This document shows positions 8,731 to 15,587 of a stretch of DNA of 64,000 nt, piece by piece. A program made the translations under genes and the position numbers. The stretch covers positions 62,001 to 126,000 of the forward strand of contig JADCFN010000028.1 of the NCBI GenBank assembly GCA_020249505.1, read 5' to 3'. The notes under the pieces are model-generated. The model saw only the letters and a list, made by a program, of their open reading frames with translations, did no database searches and was not told where the DNA came from. Position 1 is the first letter of the stretch. Every line of letters begins with the position of its first letter. This DNA is from Roseomonas sp. Lineage in GTDB: Bacteria > Pseudomonadota > Alphaproteobacteria > Acetobacterales > Acetobacteraceae.

Positions 8731-10194
8731 TCAGTCTGCAAGATTTCCGCCATGCGCCATGCGCCTTGCCGTGACGGAGTCTCGCGCGGCGTATGGACCA
8801 TCATTGTAGATCGCGGCCAGGTGTTGCCGGCGGTCCGGTTGTTTGCGCCACCATGCCAGCACTTTGGCGGCTAGAAGCCGGTCAGGTGCGACACTCGCCA
8901 CCCCATGAAGGCGCAGCGCCTCGCTTGCGTAGTGCCTCGCCAACCTGATTCCATTGGCCATTGCGGTGCCGCCGATGTTAACCGGCTTTTGGGCGCGCGC
9001 TTCATAAACGGTCAGCACCCCGGCTAATCGTGCGGCATGCTCCCCCAGCTTGGCAGCGAAGGCACCAATAGGCGCAAGCGGCTTGCCATCTGCATTTTCG
9101 GCTTCGATTTCATTATAGAAGGCAATCCATAGCGCCCGCGCCTCGGGGTCGCACTCGATCGCCGGCGGGTCAAGCGCCCGGTCATCACCCGCGCGTGTTG
9201 TTGGTGCGGATTGCAGCATGAAGGAAAGGCGGTGGGTGTAGTCAGCTAGCAGGTATCGCGCGCGCTGATCAGGTTCCTGAAACACGCGCCCGCCTATTGT
9301 GCTTTCAGGTTGCACGGTCAGGCACCGCGCCAGCAAGCCCATATCGGCAAGCATCGGGTCGCCTAGCAGCTTTCCCGCCACCGCGCCTTGCATCATCAGG
9401 TGGCAGGAAATGCGCCGGCCAGGGAGAAACGAATAGCCGGTCCCGACACGCGCGCGGCGGATAGGGTCGCCATCCCATGCGGCGTTAAGCATGGCGCCCA
9501 TGCGCATGCGGTTATCATCATTCATCGCGTGGCCACCCATAAAGCCACCACCTTCCGCACTGAATATGCCCGCCCATGGGCGCGATTTTTCCAGGTGAAG
9601 GGTCAAGCCATCCGGCGTTAGGTCATTGACCAGAAGCACCGGGCGCGGCGGCTCGCGGGGTTCATCACCTACCGCCGCTAGTGCCTCTTTGATTGCGGCG
9701 CGGTCTTTGGCTTTTGCCCCCCTTTTTGCGTGTTCCGTCGCCTCTTTGAAGGCGGCCAGATCGCGCCGGTAATCCTGCATCGCGGTTTCATATTCGCCGC
9801 GCCATAGTTCTTCCACCTGATAGACGCCACGCAACGCCAACCCATCGCAGGTGGTTTTGCGTTCACCGCTTCCCGCAATGGTGAGGAAGAACCCCGACAA
9901 GGGCCGCACTGCGCCATGCGGCAGTTTTACATCGGCATGAGCTTGTGCGGCCAGCGTGGCAGCGGCCAGCACGCTTTGCGCGGCCATTGCCGGCGGGGCT
10001 TGTGTCAGGGTCGCCACCGCCTTCGCGGCATCGGCCAGCGGGCCTAGTGCTTCGATCGGGAAGGGTTCGGGCGGTGGTAGTTCCCTATGCAATGGGCGTT
10101 TCTCTTGCGGAGTTTTGGGCGGTGGTGCGGAGAATTCGCCACCGGCGGCGCGCAAGATTTTTTCTGCCTCGCGCTGCTTCATTGGGTTATCCAT
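8731..10194 (-). CDS. DUF3987 domain protein (helicase-like, mobile-element replication)
   Basis: A 487-residue protein of the DUF3987/YfjI-like family found in prophage and plasmid replication modules. The degenerate P-loop GSGERKTT lies about 115 residues in. LLVNDLTPDGL and FSAEGGGFMGGHAM follow, as usual for the family's ATPase-like core. The start is ATG 10194, which overlaps the preceding gene's stop by 8 bases (ATGGATAA) and has a GGGAG ribosome site 9 bases upstream; the longer open frame extends into that gene. It is last in the element operon, after a Toprim protein, so a helicase role with a primase partner is likely but not demonstrated. Confidence 0.8.
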   Translation of the reverse strand: MDNPMKQREAEKILRAAGGEFSAPPPKTPQEKRPLHRELPPPEPFPIEALGPLADAAKAVATLTQAPPAMAAQSVLAAATLAAQAHADVKLPHGAVRPLSGFFLTIAGSGERKTTCDGLALRGVYQVEELWRGEYETAMQDYRRDLAAFKEATEHAKRGAKAKDRAAIKEALAAVGDEPREPPRPVLLVNDLTPDGLTLHLEKSRPWAGIFSAEGGGFMGGHAMNDDNRMRMGAMLNAAWDGDPIRRARVGTGYSFLPGRRISCHLMMQGAVAGKLLGDPMLADMGLLARCLTVQPESTIGGRVFQEPDQRARYLLADYTHRLSFMLQSAPTTRAGDDRALDPPAIECDPEARALWIAFYNEIEAENADGKPLAPIGAFAAKLGEHAARLAGVLTVYEARAQKPVNIGGTAMANGIRLARHYASEALRLHGVASVAPDRLLAAKVLAWWRKQPDRRQHLAAIYNDGPYAARDSVTARRMAHGGNLAD

Positions 10195-10714
10195 TGGCGC
10201 GCGCTCCCTCAGGGTGTTTGTCGGGTATTGTGGGATGCGCGGGCAGGTGGTCAGGCACCCGCAAGATAAGCACCGGCAAGGGTTGCGCGCCCTGCTTTGC
10301 GCGCCGCACGATTTCCTGCCGGGCCAGTTCTTCCCATCCGATTTCGTTCGCGGTGCGGGTTTCAATAAAAAGAACCCGGCCATGCTCTCGCGCTGCATCG
10401 GCGGCTAACTGGTAATGGGCGGCCTCGCCACCCATCGCATGAATCATGACGCGCCGCGCCCATTTCATCAGCCTTTCAGCATCCGGGAAATCACCCGCGC
10501 CACTGGACATTCCAGCATCATCATTGGCGACAATGATTGTCGGGGCATCACGCCAAAGCACTTCACGCGGGATGCGCGCGCCGGGCATCAGTTCCACCAA
10601 AACTGCATCACCGGCCAAGGCAGCGCGATAGATTGGGTTGCGGAATCCGTAACCGGCCATCGCTTGCGCGGCCATGATTTCGGAGATTGCGCGGGGGTTA
10701 TTGGTGCCGATCAT
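10187..10714 (-). CDS. Unknown protein between Toprim and DUF3987 genes of the element
   Basis: A 175-residue protein that I do not recognise. The start chosen is ATG 10714, which overlaps the Toprim stop by 4 bases (ATGA) and has GGGAG 8 bases upstream; a GTG at 10723 is the alternative. It has no signal peptide or membrane helix. Visible features are an alternating hydrophobic strand TIIVANDDAG, a strand RVLFIET and a proline-rich hydrophilic tail. These hint at an alpha/beta fold, but no catalytic motif is recognisable. Its tight overlap with both replication-like genes implies it works with them, perhaps as a loader or accessory factor. Confidence 0.7.
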   Translation of the reverse strand: MIGTNNPRAISEIMAAQAMAGYGFRNPIYRAALAGDAVLVELMPGARIPREVLWRDAPTIIVANDDAGMSSGAGDFPDAERLMKWARRVMIHAMGGEAAHYQLAADAAREHGRVLFIETRTANEIGWEELARQEIVRRAKQGAQPLPVLILRVPDHLPAHPTIPDKHPEGARANG

Positions 10715-11652
10715 GCGCCGCACTCCCGCAAAGCATCATGCCAATCACCTGCCGGCGGTGCGCATATCCGGGCCAATCGCCCGGCCTCTTGCCATCGCTG
10801 CGCAGCGTGTTGTGCGGCGGTCATGCCGGGGGGGTCTGCATCGGCAAACACGGTCAGGGCTTCCACCCCGGCCAGGATGGGGAAGCGGGCAATGCCCCCG
10901 GCACTTGTGGCGGCCCATATCGGCGCCCATCCGGCACGCTGCGCCACCGCAAGGCAGGTCTCAATCCCTTCACCCAAGCCAAGGGCAGCGCCTTCGATTG
11001 GCGCCAGCTTGATCACGCCAGCCTTGCCAAGCATGACCTTGGGCCGATCGCCGGGCGCCTTCCCAGCCCCGCCGGGCGCGATGTAGGTGCAATGCACCCC
11101 CACTGCCGCGCCGGTCTCCGGGTCAGTCATCAGGGCCAGCATTGCCGGGCCGGGCGGGCCGCAATCTTTGTTGCGCCATGCCCTAGGATGGAAGCGCAGC
11201 GGGGCATCATCAGGTAGCGCCAGCCCTCGGGCAAATAGGTATTTCTCCGCCAAGGTGCCGCGCGCGGGCAGCGCCTCACGCCACAGGCTCCGGGCCGTGG
11301 CAAGGCTCCATTCCCCTGCCGCCGGGGGTGCGGCGGGCCGTGGCGGGTTTGGCGCATGCGGCGGGTGGATTGTTCCGCCCGGCTCGCCAAGCCATTGCCG
11401 CGCCCATTGGAAAGCCTCGCGCGCATCGCAGCGCCGCGCGTGTTGGATTAGGTCAAGCGCATCACCGCCGGCACTGCCGGAATAATCCTGCCAGGTGCCG
11501 CGCTTGGGGCCGGCAATCCGCACCGCCAAGGCACCCTTCCGGCCAAAGCGCAGTTCCTCATGGGTGCGCATGGTCGGGGGTATTGCCATCAGGGCCAAGG
11601 CAAGCGGCTCCATTCGCTCCGCAAGCCGGGCCTTCAATTCGTGACTATTCAT
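10711..11652 (-). CDS. Toprim domain protein (primase-like) of the element
   Basis: A 313-residue protein with a C-terminal Toprim core: the glutamate motif GLGEGIETCLA near residue 228 and the DxD motif VFADADPPG near residue 272. The N-terminal half (AVRIAGPKRGTWQDYSG and GGDALDLIQHARRC) resembles the primase-associated domain of DUF7146/Toprim proteins of prophages and islands. It probably makes primers for element replication together with the DUF3987 protein, as two separate polypeptides rather than one P4 alpha-like fusion. The start ATG has AAAGGA 8 bases upstream. It lies 114 bases after the AlpA-like gene. Confidence 0.8.
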   Translation of the reverse strand: MNSHELKARLAERMEPLALALMAIPPTMRTHEELRFGRKGALAVRIAGPKRGTWQDYSGSAGGDALDLIQHARRCDAREAFQWARQWLGEPGGTIHPPHAPNPPRPAAPPAAGEWSLATARSLWREALPARGTLAEKYLFARGLALPDDAPLRFHPRAWRNKDCGPPGPAMLALMTDPETGAAVGVHCTYIAPGGAGKAPGDRPKVMLGKAGVIKLAPIEGAALGLGEGIETCLAVAQRAGWAPIWAATSAGGIARFPILAGVEALTVFADADPPGMTAAQHAAQRWQEAGRLARICAPPAGDWHDALRECGA

Positions 11653-11766
11653 CAGGGAATCCTTTCGGATTGCCCCTTGCAGGCACCCACGCGAAAGGCT
11701 AAAGGCCTTATGCCATCAATAGTTTCAGCATTTCGCGCCGCGCCTCAGCAATGGGGCGCGGTTCGT

Positions 11767-11991
11767 TTATGGGGTGGTGGGTGCCAGGTCGCGCGCGCGC
11801 CAGCGTGGCGATTTCACGCCTAAGCGCAGCGGCGGTGGAACATCACCGCGCTTTACGCTCGCCCAAAAACTGGACAAGGCTTGGCGCCGGAAGGCAGCGG
11901 CTTCCTTGGGGGTCAGCAACGCATCCGGGGCAACGCTTGGCGCAGGTGGTAGGGGGCGCCTCTCGCGGCGCCGGGGGGCTGTAGTAGCCAA
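11767..11991 (-). CDS. AlpA-like helix-turn-helix regulator/excisionase
   Basis: A 74-residue basic protein. Its core LLTPKEAAAFRRQALSSFWA, followed by GDVPPPLRLG, matches the winged helix-turn-helix of AlpA/Xis-like regulators in P4-type elements, which activate integrase expression or direct excision. The start is TTG at 11991, supported by a perfect AAGGAG ribosome site at 12006-12001 with 9-base spacing and an in-frame stop just upstream; no ATG exists in the frame. The rare start may keep its level low. It is first in the element's replication operon, about 310 bases downstream of the LexA-box promoter. Confidence 0.75.
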   Translation of the reverse strand: MATTAPRRRERRPLPPAPSVAPDALLTPKEAAAFRRQALSSFWASVKRGDVPPPLRLGVKSPRWRARDLAPTTP

Positions 11992-12037
11992 GGTTTAAAT
12001 CTCCTTGGCGTGGCAGGTCGGGGGGCAGGGCGGGAAT

Positions 12038-12053
12038 CATCTTGCACAAGATG
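12038..12053. promoter_or_regulatory. 16-bp palindromic operator candidate
   Basis: CATCTTGCACAAGATG is a perfect inverted repeat of 7-bp arms around a 2-base centre. It lies 31 bases upstream of the AlpA-like gene's ribosome site, in the leader of that operon. It is a plausible repressor site or leader hairpin; the binding factor is unknown. Confidence 0.4.
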
Positions 12054-12304
12054 TAAAGTTCCGGCTTTATGCCCTCGCGGCTTGCCGCGCCTTTCCTAGC
12101 AGATTGGCCCGGCCCCTTCCGCGTTCCACCGCGGGGGGGCCACCGCCCCCAAAAGGTTGTTTTCCACCCTTGCGGGCGCCCGGAACATGGTGACCTTATT
12201 GATACCCGCCATGGCAAAGCATCGTTTCCAATCACCTCAGTCTTGTAGCACTCGCCAAGCCTTGCGGGAATTGCGCTGTCCGGCTGTGGTTCCTGCTAGG
12301 CGCA

Positions 12305-12334
12305 TTTATACAGGGAACATTTCTGGAACAACAG
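12305..12334 (-). promoter_or_regulatory. Leftward promoter overlapped by a LexA-type box
   Basis: On the minus strand GTTC-N7-GTTC (12329-12315) matches the direct-repeat LexA box of alphaproteobacteria. It lies between a -35-like element (TGTTGT at 12333-12328) and a -10-like TATAAA (12310-12305) with 17-base spacing. Binding there would block transcription of the AlpA/Toprim/DUF3987 operon, so the operon may be induced by DNA damage. Confidence 0.55.
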
Positions 12335-12372
12335 CGCGCCGCGCTTGAAAGTTCCCGCGAATTGCCCCGCCG

Positions 12373-12399
12373 ATTAGGCAGTTTAGGCAGGATAAGCAG
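12373..12399 (+). repeat. Three tandem 9-bp iterons, inverted relative to the left cluster
   Basis: The units are ATTAGGCAG, TTTAGGCAG and GATAAGCAG. They match the first three units of the left cluster (8653-8627 on the minus strand) in 26 of 27 positions, but in opposite orientation. The two clusters enclose all the replication-like genes. Confidence 0.7.
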
Positions 12400-12427
12400 G
12401 GGGTCACCCTCAGAAACGCATTTTCGC

Positions 12428-13759
12428 CTATACCCCGGCGGCCATGCGCGCGGCGCGATGTTCGGCCAGCATGACGGGCGCAGCGGGGCCGTGCGTGGCG
12501 GCTTCTGCCCATTTTTCCATCATGGTGCGGCGGGTTTCCAGGTGGTCTAGGCGCGCATAAGCGGCGCGGGTTTTCTTCCGATCGGCATGGGCTAGTGCCA
12601 TTTCCGAAAGGTGGTCAGGCATGCCGGCGGCTATGCTCCATTCCTTGAAGCTGGACCTAAAGCCATGCACGGTTACCGCCCGGCCTTCATGGTCGCGCCA
12701 GCGGGCCGGGGCTTCTGCTTCCAAGCCATCAAAGCACATGCCCCGCACAAGCATCCCCATAGCCATATTTGAAAGCGGGGCAGGCTCGCCCTTCGCATCG
12801 CGGGATGGAAACACATAATCGCCGGGCTTGGGGTCATTGGCCAGGGCGCGCGCCTTTTCCAGGATGGCCAGGGCCTCAGGCGCCAGCGGGGTGCGATGGG
12901 TTTTGCCGGCCTTCATGGTGGCAGCGGGCGCCACCCATACCGCGCCGGATATGTCCATATCCCGCCACCGCGCCTTGCGCACCGCGCCCGATCGGGCAGC
13001 GGTCAGGATACAGAAAGCAAGGGCAAGGGCGGCCATGCCTTCGCGCTTGTCCAGTTCCACCATGAATTGCGGCACTTGTTCCCATGGCAGCGAAGGGAAG
13101 GACTCTGCCTCGCGTTTCTGGTCTAGCAGGATTGCCAGATTGTCTTTCAGCCCTGCCGGGTTTTGCAGCTCCGGGGGGCGCCAGCCCTTTGCGCGCGCAT
13201 ACGAAAATACGGCTTCCAGCCTTTGCCGCACCCGCCGGGCGGTCTCCGGTATTTCATGCCAGATTGGCTTTAGTAGCGCCTCAATATCGGCGGCGGTTAT
13301 TCCCGTGACTGGCTTCTGCCCGATCGCGGGGAAGGCATAGGCGGTCAGGCTCGCCCGCCATTGTTCGGCACTTTTGGGGCTACGCCATGCGCCTTCCCGG
13401 CTCTTGATCAGTTCCAGGGCAGCGGCTTCAAAGGTTACCCCCGCACCGTTACCACGCGCGGCCAGGGGGTCTCTGCCCTCTTTGATGTTGGTGCGCGCCG
13501 CACTGGCCTTGGCGCGGGCGCCGGCCAGGGTGGTGCCGCCTTCTTCTGCTGCCTTTTTAGCGTTTAGTTCCACCCGCCCAAGCCCAAGCCATCTTTCCTT
13601 GCCTTGGTGGCGATAGCGCAAAAGCCATTGCTGCCCGCCGGTCTCAGATAGCTGAAGGTAAAGGTTTTCGCCGTCCGGGAAGCGCATGGGCCGGGGCCGG
13701 CCATCATGCTTCAGCGCCTTGATACCTTCAGGGGTAAGCCTTTTGACAATTCGCGCCAT
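12428..13759 (-). CDS. int: P4-type tyrosine integrase
   Basis: A 443-residue site-specific recombinase with the DUF4102 N-terminal domain (start MARIVKRLTPEGIKAL), an arm/core-binding middle part, and a C-terminal catalytic domain. Catalytic residues are visible: Arg in TAARSGAVRKARW, the H-x-x-R box in VHGFRSSFKEW, a later His in MALAHAD, and the nucleophile Tyr in RAAYARLD. The start is ATG 13759 with an AGGGCAAAGG-like ribosome site; the frame is open 20 codons further but that stretch holds TTACCCC repeats instead. It lies next to tRNA-Ser, the presumed target, and should integrate and excise the element. Confidence 0.9.
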   Translation of the reverse strand: MARIVKRLTPEGIKALKHDGRPRPMRFPDGENLYLQLSETGGQQWLLRYRHQGKERWLGLGRVELNAKKAAEEGGTTLAGARAKASAARTNIKEGRDPLAARGNGAGVTFEAAALELIKSREGAWRSPKSAEQWRASLTAYAFPAIGQKPVTGITAADIEALLKPIWHEIPETARRVRQRLEAVFSYARAKGWRPPELQNPAGLKDNLAILLDQKREAESFPSLPWEQVPQFMVELDKREGMAALALAFCILTAARSGAVRKARWRDMDISGAVWVAPAATMKAGKTHRTPLAPEALAILEKARALANDPKPGDYVFPSRDAKGEPAPLSNMAMGMLVRGMCFDGLEAEAPARWRDHEGRAVTVHGFRSSFKEWSIAAGMPDHLSEMALAHADRKKTRAAYARLDHLETRRTMMEKWAEAATHGPAAPVMLAEHRAARMAAGV

Positions 13760-13785
13760 GCCTTTGCCCTCTACGGTCTGAAGCA

Positions 13786-13938
13786 GGGGTAAGGCAGGCA
13801 CCTGGGTATTTACCCCCACCGCCGATACCTACGCGCTTACCCCCGGATAATGCCTAGCTCGGGGTATATCGGGTGGTATCCGGTTAGACAAGGGCGGGAG
13901 TTTTTCTTTGTAAAATCAAGACATATAAGGCGGGGTAA
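13786..13938. repeat. TTACCCC boxes, candidate integrase arm-type sites
   Basis: TTACCCC occurs at 13810-13816 and 13837-13843 (both followed by a further C) and inverted at 13786-13792 and 13932-13938, between the integrase start and the tRNA. One more copy lies in the opposite arm at 8344-8350. Short repeats on both sides of an attachment core are typical arm sites of tyrosine integrases. Confidence 0.45.
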
Positions 13939-13955
13939 GATTGGCCTAGATTTAG

Positions 13956-13972
13956 GGAAATCGGATGGGGTG
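13956..13972. repeat. Attachment core at the tRNA-Ser 3' end
   Basis: This 17-base block includes the last bases of tRNA-Ser and 6 bases beyond it. It recurs with one inserted base at 8253-8270. It lies on the integrase side of the tRNA, as expected for integration into the 3' end while keeping the tRNA intact. Confidence 0.55.
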
Positions 13973-14048
13973 GGATTCGAACCCACGGTAGGCTTGCACC
14001 TACGCCGGTTTTCAAGACCGGTGCCTTAAACCGCTCGGCCACCCATCC
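13962..14048 (-). tRNA. tRNA-Ser, anticodon TGA
   Basis: An 87-nt class II tRNA. The acceptor arm GGATGGG pairs with CCCATCC, the anticodon loop is CTTGAAA with TGA at 14014-14012, a long variable arm follows, and the T loop is TTCGAAT. CCA is not encoded. It reads UCN serine codons. Its 3' end is the apparent integration target of the adjacent element, and the full tRNA sequence is restored. Confidence 0.95.
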
Positions 14049-14096
14049 ATACGCCTTGCAGCGAAACCACCCCGCAAGGCCAAGAAGTCACACCGC

Positions 14097-15497
14097 CTAT
14101 TCGCCCGCCATGCGCTGCGCGACAAGGGGGGCGCCAAGGCGCATCAGCGCATTCACATCACCCGCCTGGTCAAGCCCAATCACCGCATCGGCCAATTGCT
14201 TGGCGCGCTCAGCGCCCAGCACCGCATCGGCCAAGCCGTGGAACTTGGCGCGAAGCTCGGCTTCCGTCAGGAAGTTGTCGGGCTCGCCCTTCGGAATCTT
14301 GATGTGGCGGACAAAGTTCTGGCCACGCGCCTTGATCGTCAGCTTGCCGGACATGAAGGTCGGGAATTCCGCCTGCACATCGGCATCTTCTTCCGGCAGG
14401 ATCTTCGGCATCAGCGCGCGGATGTCCTTATCCTGCAACCAGGCATAGGAATCCCAGCCGAAATGCCCGCGTGCCAAGGCACACGCCACCACGAAGGGTC
14501 CGCTGAACTGCCCATCCACGATATTCTGCGGGTTCTGCTTATAATCGCGCGGCGCGCCCACCAGCAGCATGCCCTTATTCGGCAGACCCATGATCACGGA
14601 CTCGATCTCTTCCACCTTCAATCCAAGCTCAGCGCGGAGCGCCAAGGCAGCATCCACGCTCGCATGGCCATAGCGGCAGGAAGGATAGGGTTTTACTGCG
14701 GTCTGCATCAGCTCCCACGCCTTGCCCAGATCCTGCAGCACGCGCTCAGGCTTTGGGTTCGGGGCGTAAGCACGCAGGAAGCCGGCCTTGCCTTCAATGG
14801 CCTCACCGGCGCCACGGAAGCCCTCCCGCGCGATGGTGGCAGCGGAAAGCCCATTCAGCGCGCTCCAACCCACCTGAAAGCGCTTGGTCCAGGCGCCATT
14901 GGCGAGGAATTGCAGGCTGCCGGCGGCCTGGGAAAGCGCGATGCCGAAAGCGTCTTCAACTTGTGCCGCGGAAAGCCCGAAAACCCGCGCCGCCGCCGCC
15001 GCCGCGCCAAAGGCGCCGCAGGTTGCGGTCGGGTGATAGCCGCGGTCGTAATGATCGCCGCCGGGCAAGGCCAGTGCCAGGCGGCAAGTGGTCTCATACC
15101 CGGCCACAATCGCCGCCAATACGGTCTTGCCATCGGCTCCAGTCATCTCAGCGGCGGCGAGTGCGGCTGGGATCACAGGCGCGCCGGGATGCAGCGTGCC
15201 CGCCGCATGCGTGTCATCAAAATCCAGCGAATGCGCCATGGCGCCATTGATCAGCGCGGCCCCGGCCGGCGTATAGCGCTGGGAATCCCCGAATACGGCA
15301 GCCGAACCGCCGGTCAGGCCAAGGGCGCGGGCCGCGGCCAGAAGGGGGGGGGTGCTCTCTGCCTCATGCCGGCCGCGCAGCATATTGCCGACCAGGTCCA
15401 GGATCAGGAAACGCGTGCGTTCCTGCACGCTGGCGGGCAGGCTTTCATAACGAAGCCCGGCGACAAAGGCGGCAAGTTCGCGGGTGACGGCGGCCAT
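14097..15497 (-). CDS. MmgE/PrpD family protein
   Basis: A 466-residue protein of the MmgE/PrpD family, which includes 2-methylcitrate dehydratase and cis-aconitate decarboxylase relatives. Family marks include AMAHSLDFDDTH near residue 90, the LHPGAPVIPAALA segment, YHPTATCGAFGAAAAAA, and the later YPSCRYGHASVDA. It is nearly the usual family length. No prpB/prpC genes are nearby, so a role in the methylcitrate cycle is not supported by context. It stands alone between tRNA-Ser and a divergent cell-wall cluster. The start ATG has AGGAGG-like bases (AAGGAGGAATGCC) just upstream. Confidence 0.85.
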   Translation of the reverse strand: MAAVTRELAAFVAGLRYESLPASVQERTRFLILDLVGNMLRGRHEAESTPPLLAAARALGLTGGSAAVFGDSQRYTPAGAALINGAMAHSLDFDDTHAAGTLHPGAPVIPAALAAAEMTGADGKTVLAAIVAGYETTCRLALALPGGDHYDRGYHPTATCGAFGAAAAAARVFGLSAAQVEDAFGIALSQAAGSLQFLANGAWTKRFQVGWSALNGLSAATIAREGFRGAGEAIEGKAGFLRAYAPNPKPERVLQDLGKAWELMQTAVKPYPSCRYGHASVDAALALRAELGLKVEEIESVIMGLPNKGMLLVGAPRDYKQNPQNIVDGQFSGPFVVACALARGHFGWDSYAWLQDKDIRALMPKILPEEDADVQAEFPTFMSGKLTIKARGQNFVRHIKIPKGEPDNFLTEAELRAKFHGLADAVLGAERAKQLADAVIGLDQAGDVNALMRLGAPLVAQRMAGE

Positions 15498-15587
15498 GGC
15501 ATTCCTCCTTGGTTAAGCGACTAGTCTAGCACCAGTTCCGCCCCGGCCAATACGGGGCGCAAAAGCGTTTGCCATGCTCCGAAGCCC

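Larger units (their letters stand above)
11992..12427. other. Non-coding control region between integrase and the replication operon
   Basis: This 436-base region contains the TTG-start ribosome site, a 16-bp palindrome (12038-12053), a LexA-type box inside a leftward promoter (12305-12334) and an iteron cluster (12373-12399). A tiny minus-strand frame (12212-12096, 38 codons, beginning MAGINKVT like single-strand binding proteins) lacks a ribosome site and is probably a relic or chance. Confidence 0.5.
8253..13972. mobile_element. Small integrated element (P4-satellite-like) at the 3' end of tRNA-Ser
   Basis: A P4-type tyrosine integrase lies next to tRNA-Ser(TGA). The tRNA 3' end plus flank (13956-13972) recurs with one inserted base at 8253-8270, giving a candidate element of about 5.7 kb. 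All five genes are on the minus strand: integrase, AlpA-like regulator, Toprim protein, an unknown protein and a DUF3987 protein, the last three overlapping end to end. Non-coding parts hold 9-bp iterons, a LexA-type box, a 16-bp palindrome and arm-type repeats. There are no capsid, packaging, lysis or conjugation genes. It resembles a minimal satellite or integrative replicon; whether it is still mobile is unknown. Confidence 0.75.

Noticed and set aside
11653-11766. Short open stretch between the AlpA-like and Toprim genes ending in MLKLLMA
   Set aside because: No start codon or ribosome site gives it a sensible length.
12096-12212. A 38-codon frame beginning MAGINKVT, like single-strand DNA-binding proteins
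   Set aside because: Only the first eight residues resemble SSB and there is no ribosome site; at best a relic.
11843-12235. A 130-codon minus-strand frame overlapping the AlpA-like gene in another frame
   Set aside because: The overlapping frame with AAGGAG-TTG encodes a recognisable helix-turn-helix protein; this one has no motif or ribosome site.
14196-15524. A 442-codon plus-strand open frame opposite the MmgE/PrpD gene
   Set aside because: It mirrors the minus-strand gene, has no recognisable domain, and long antisense frames are expected in high-G+C DNA.
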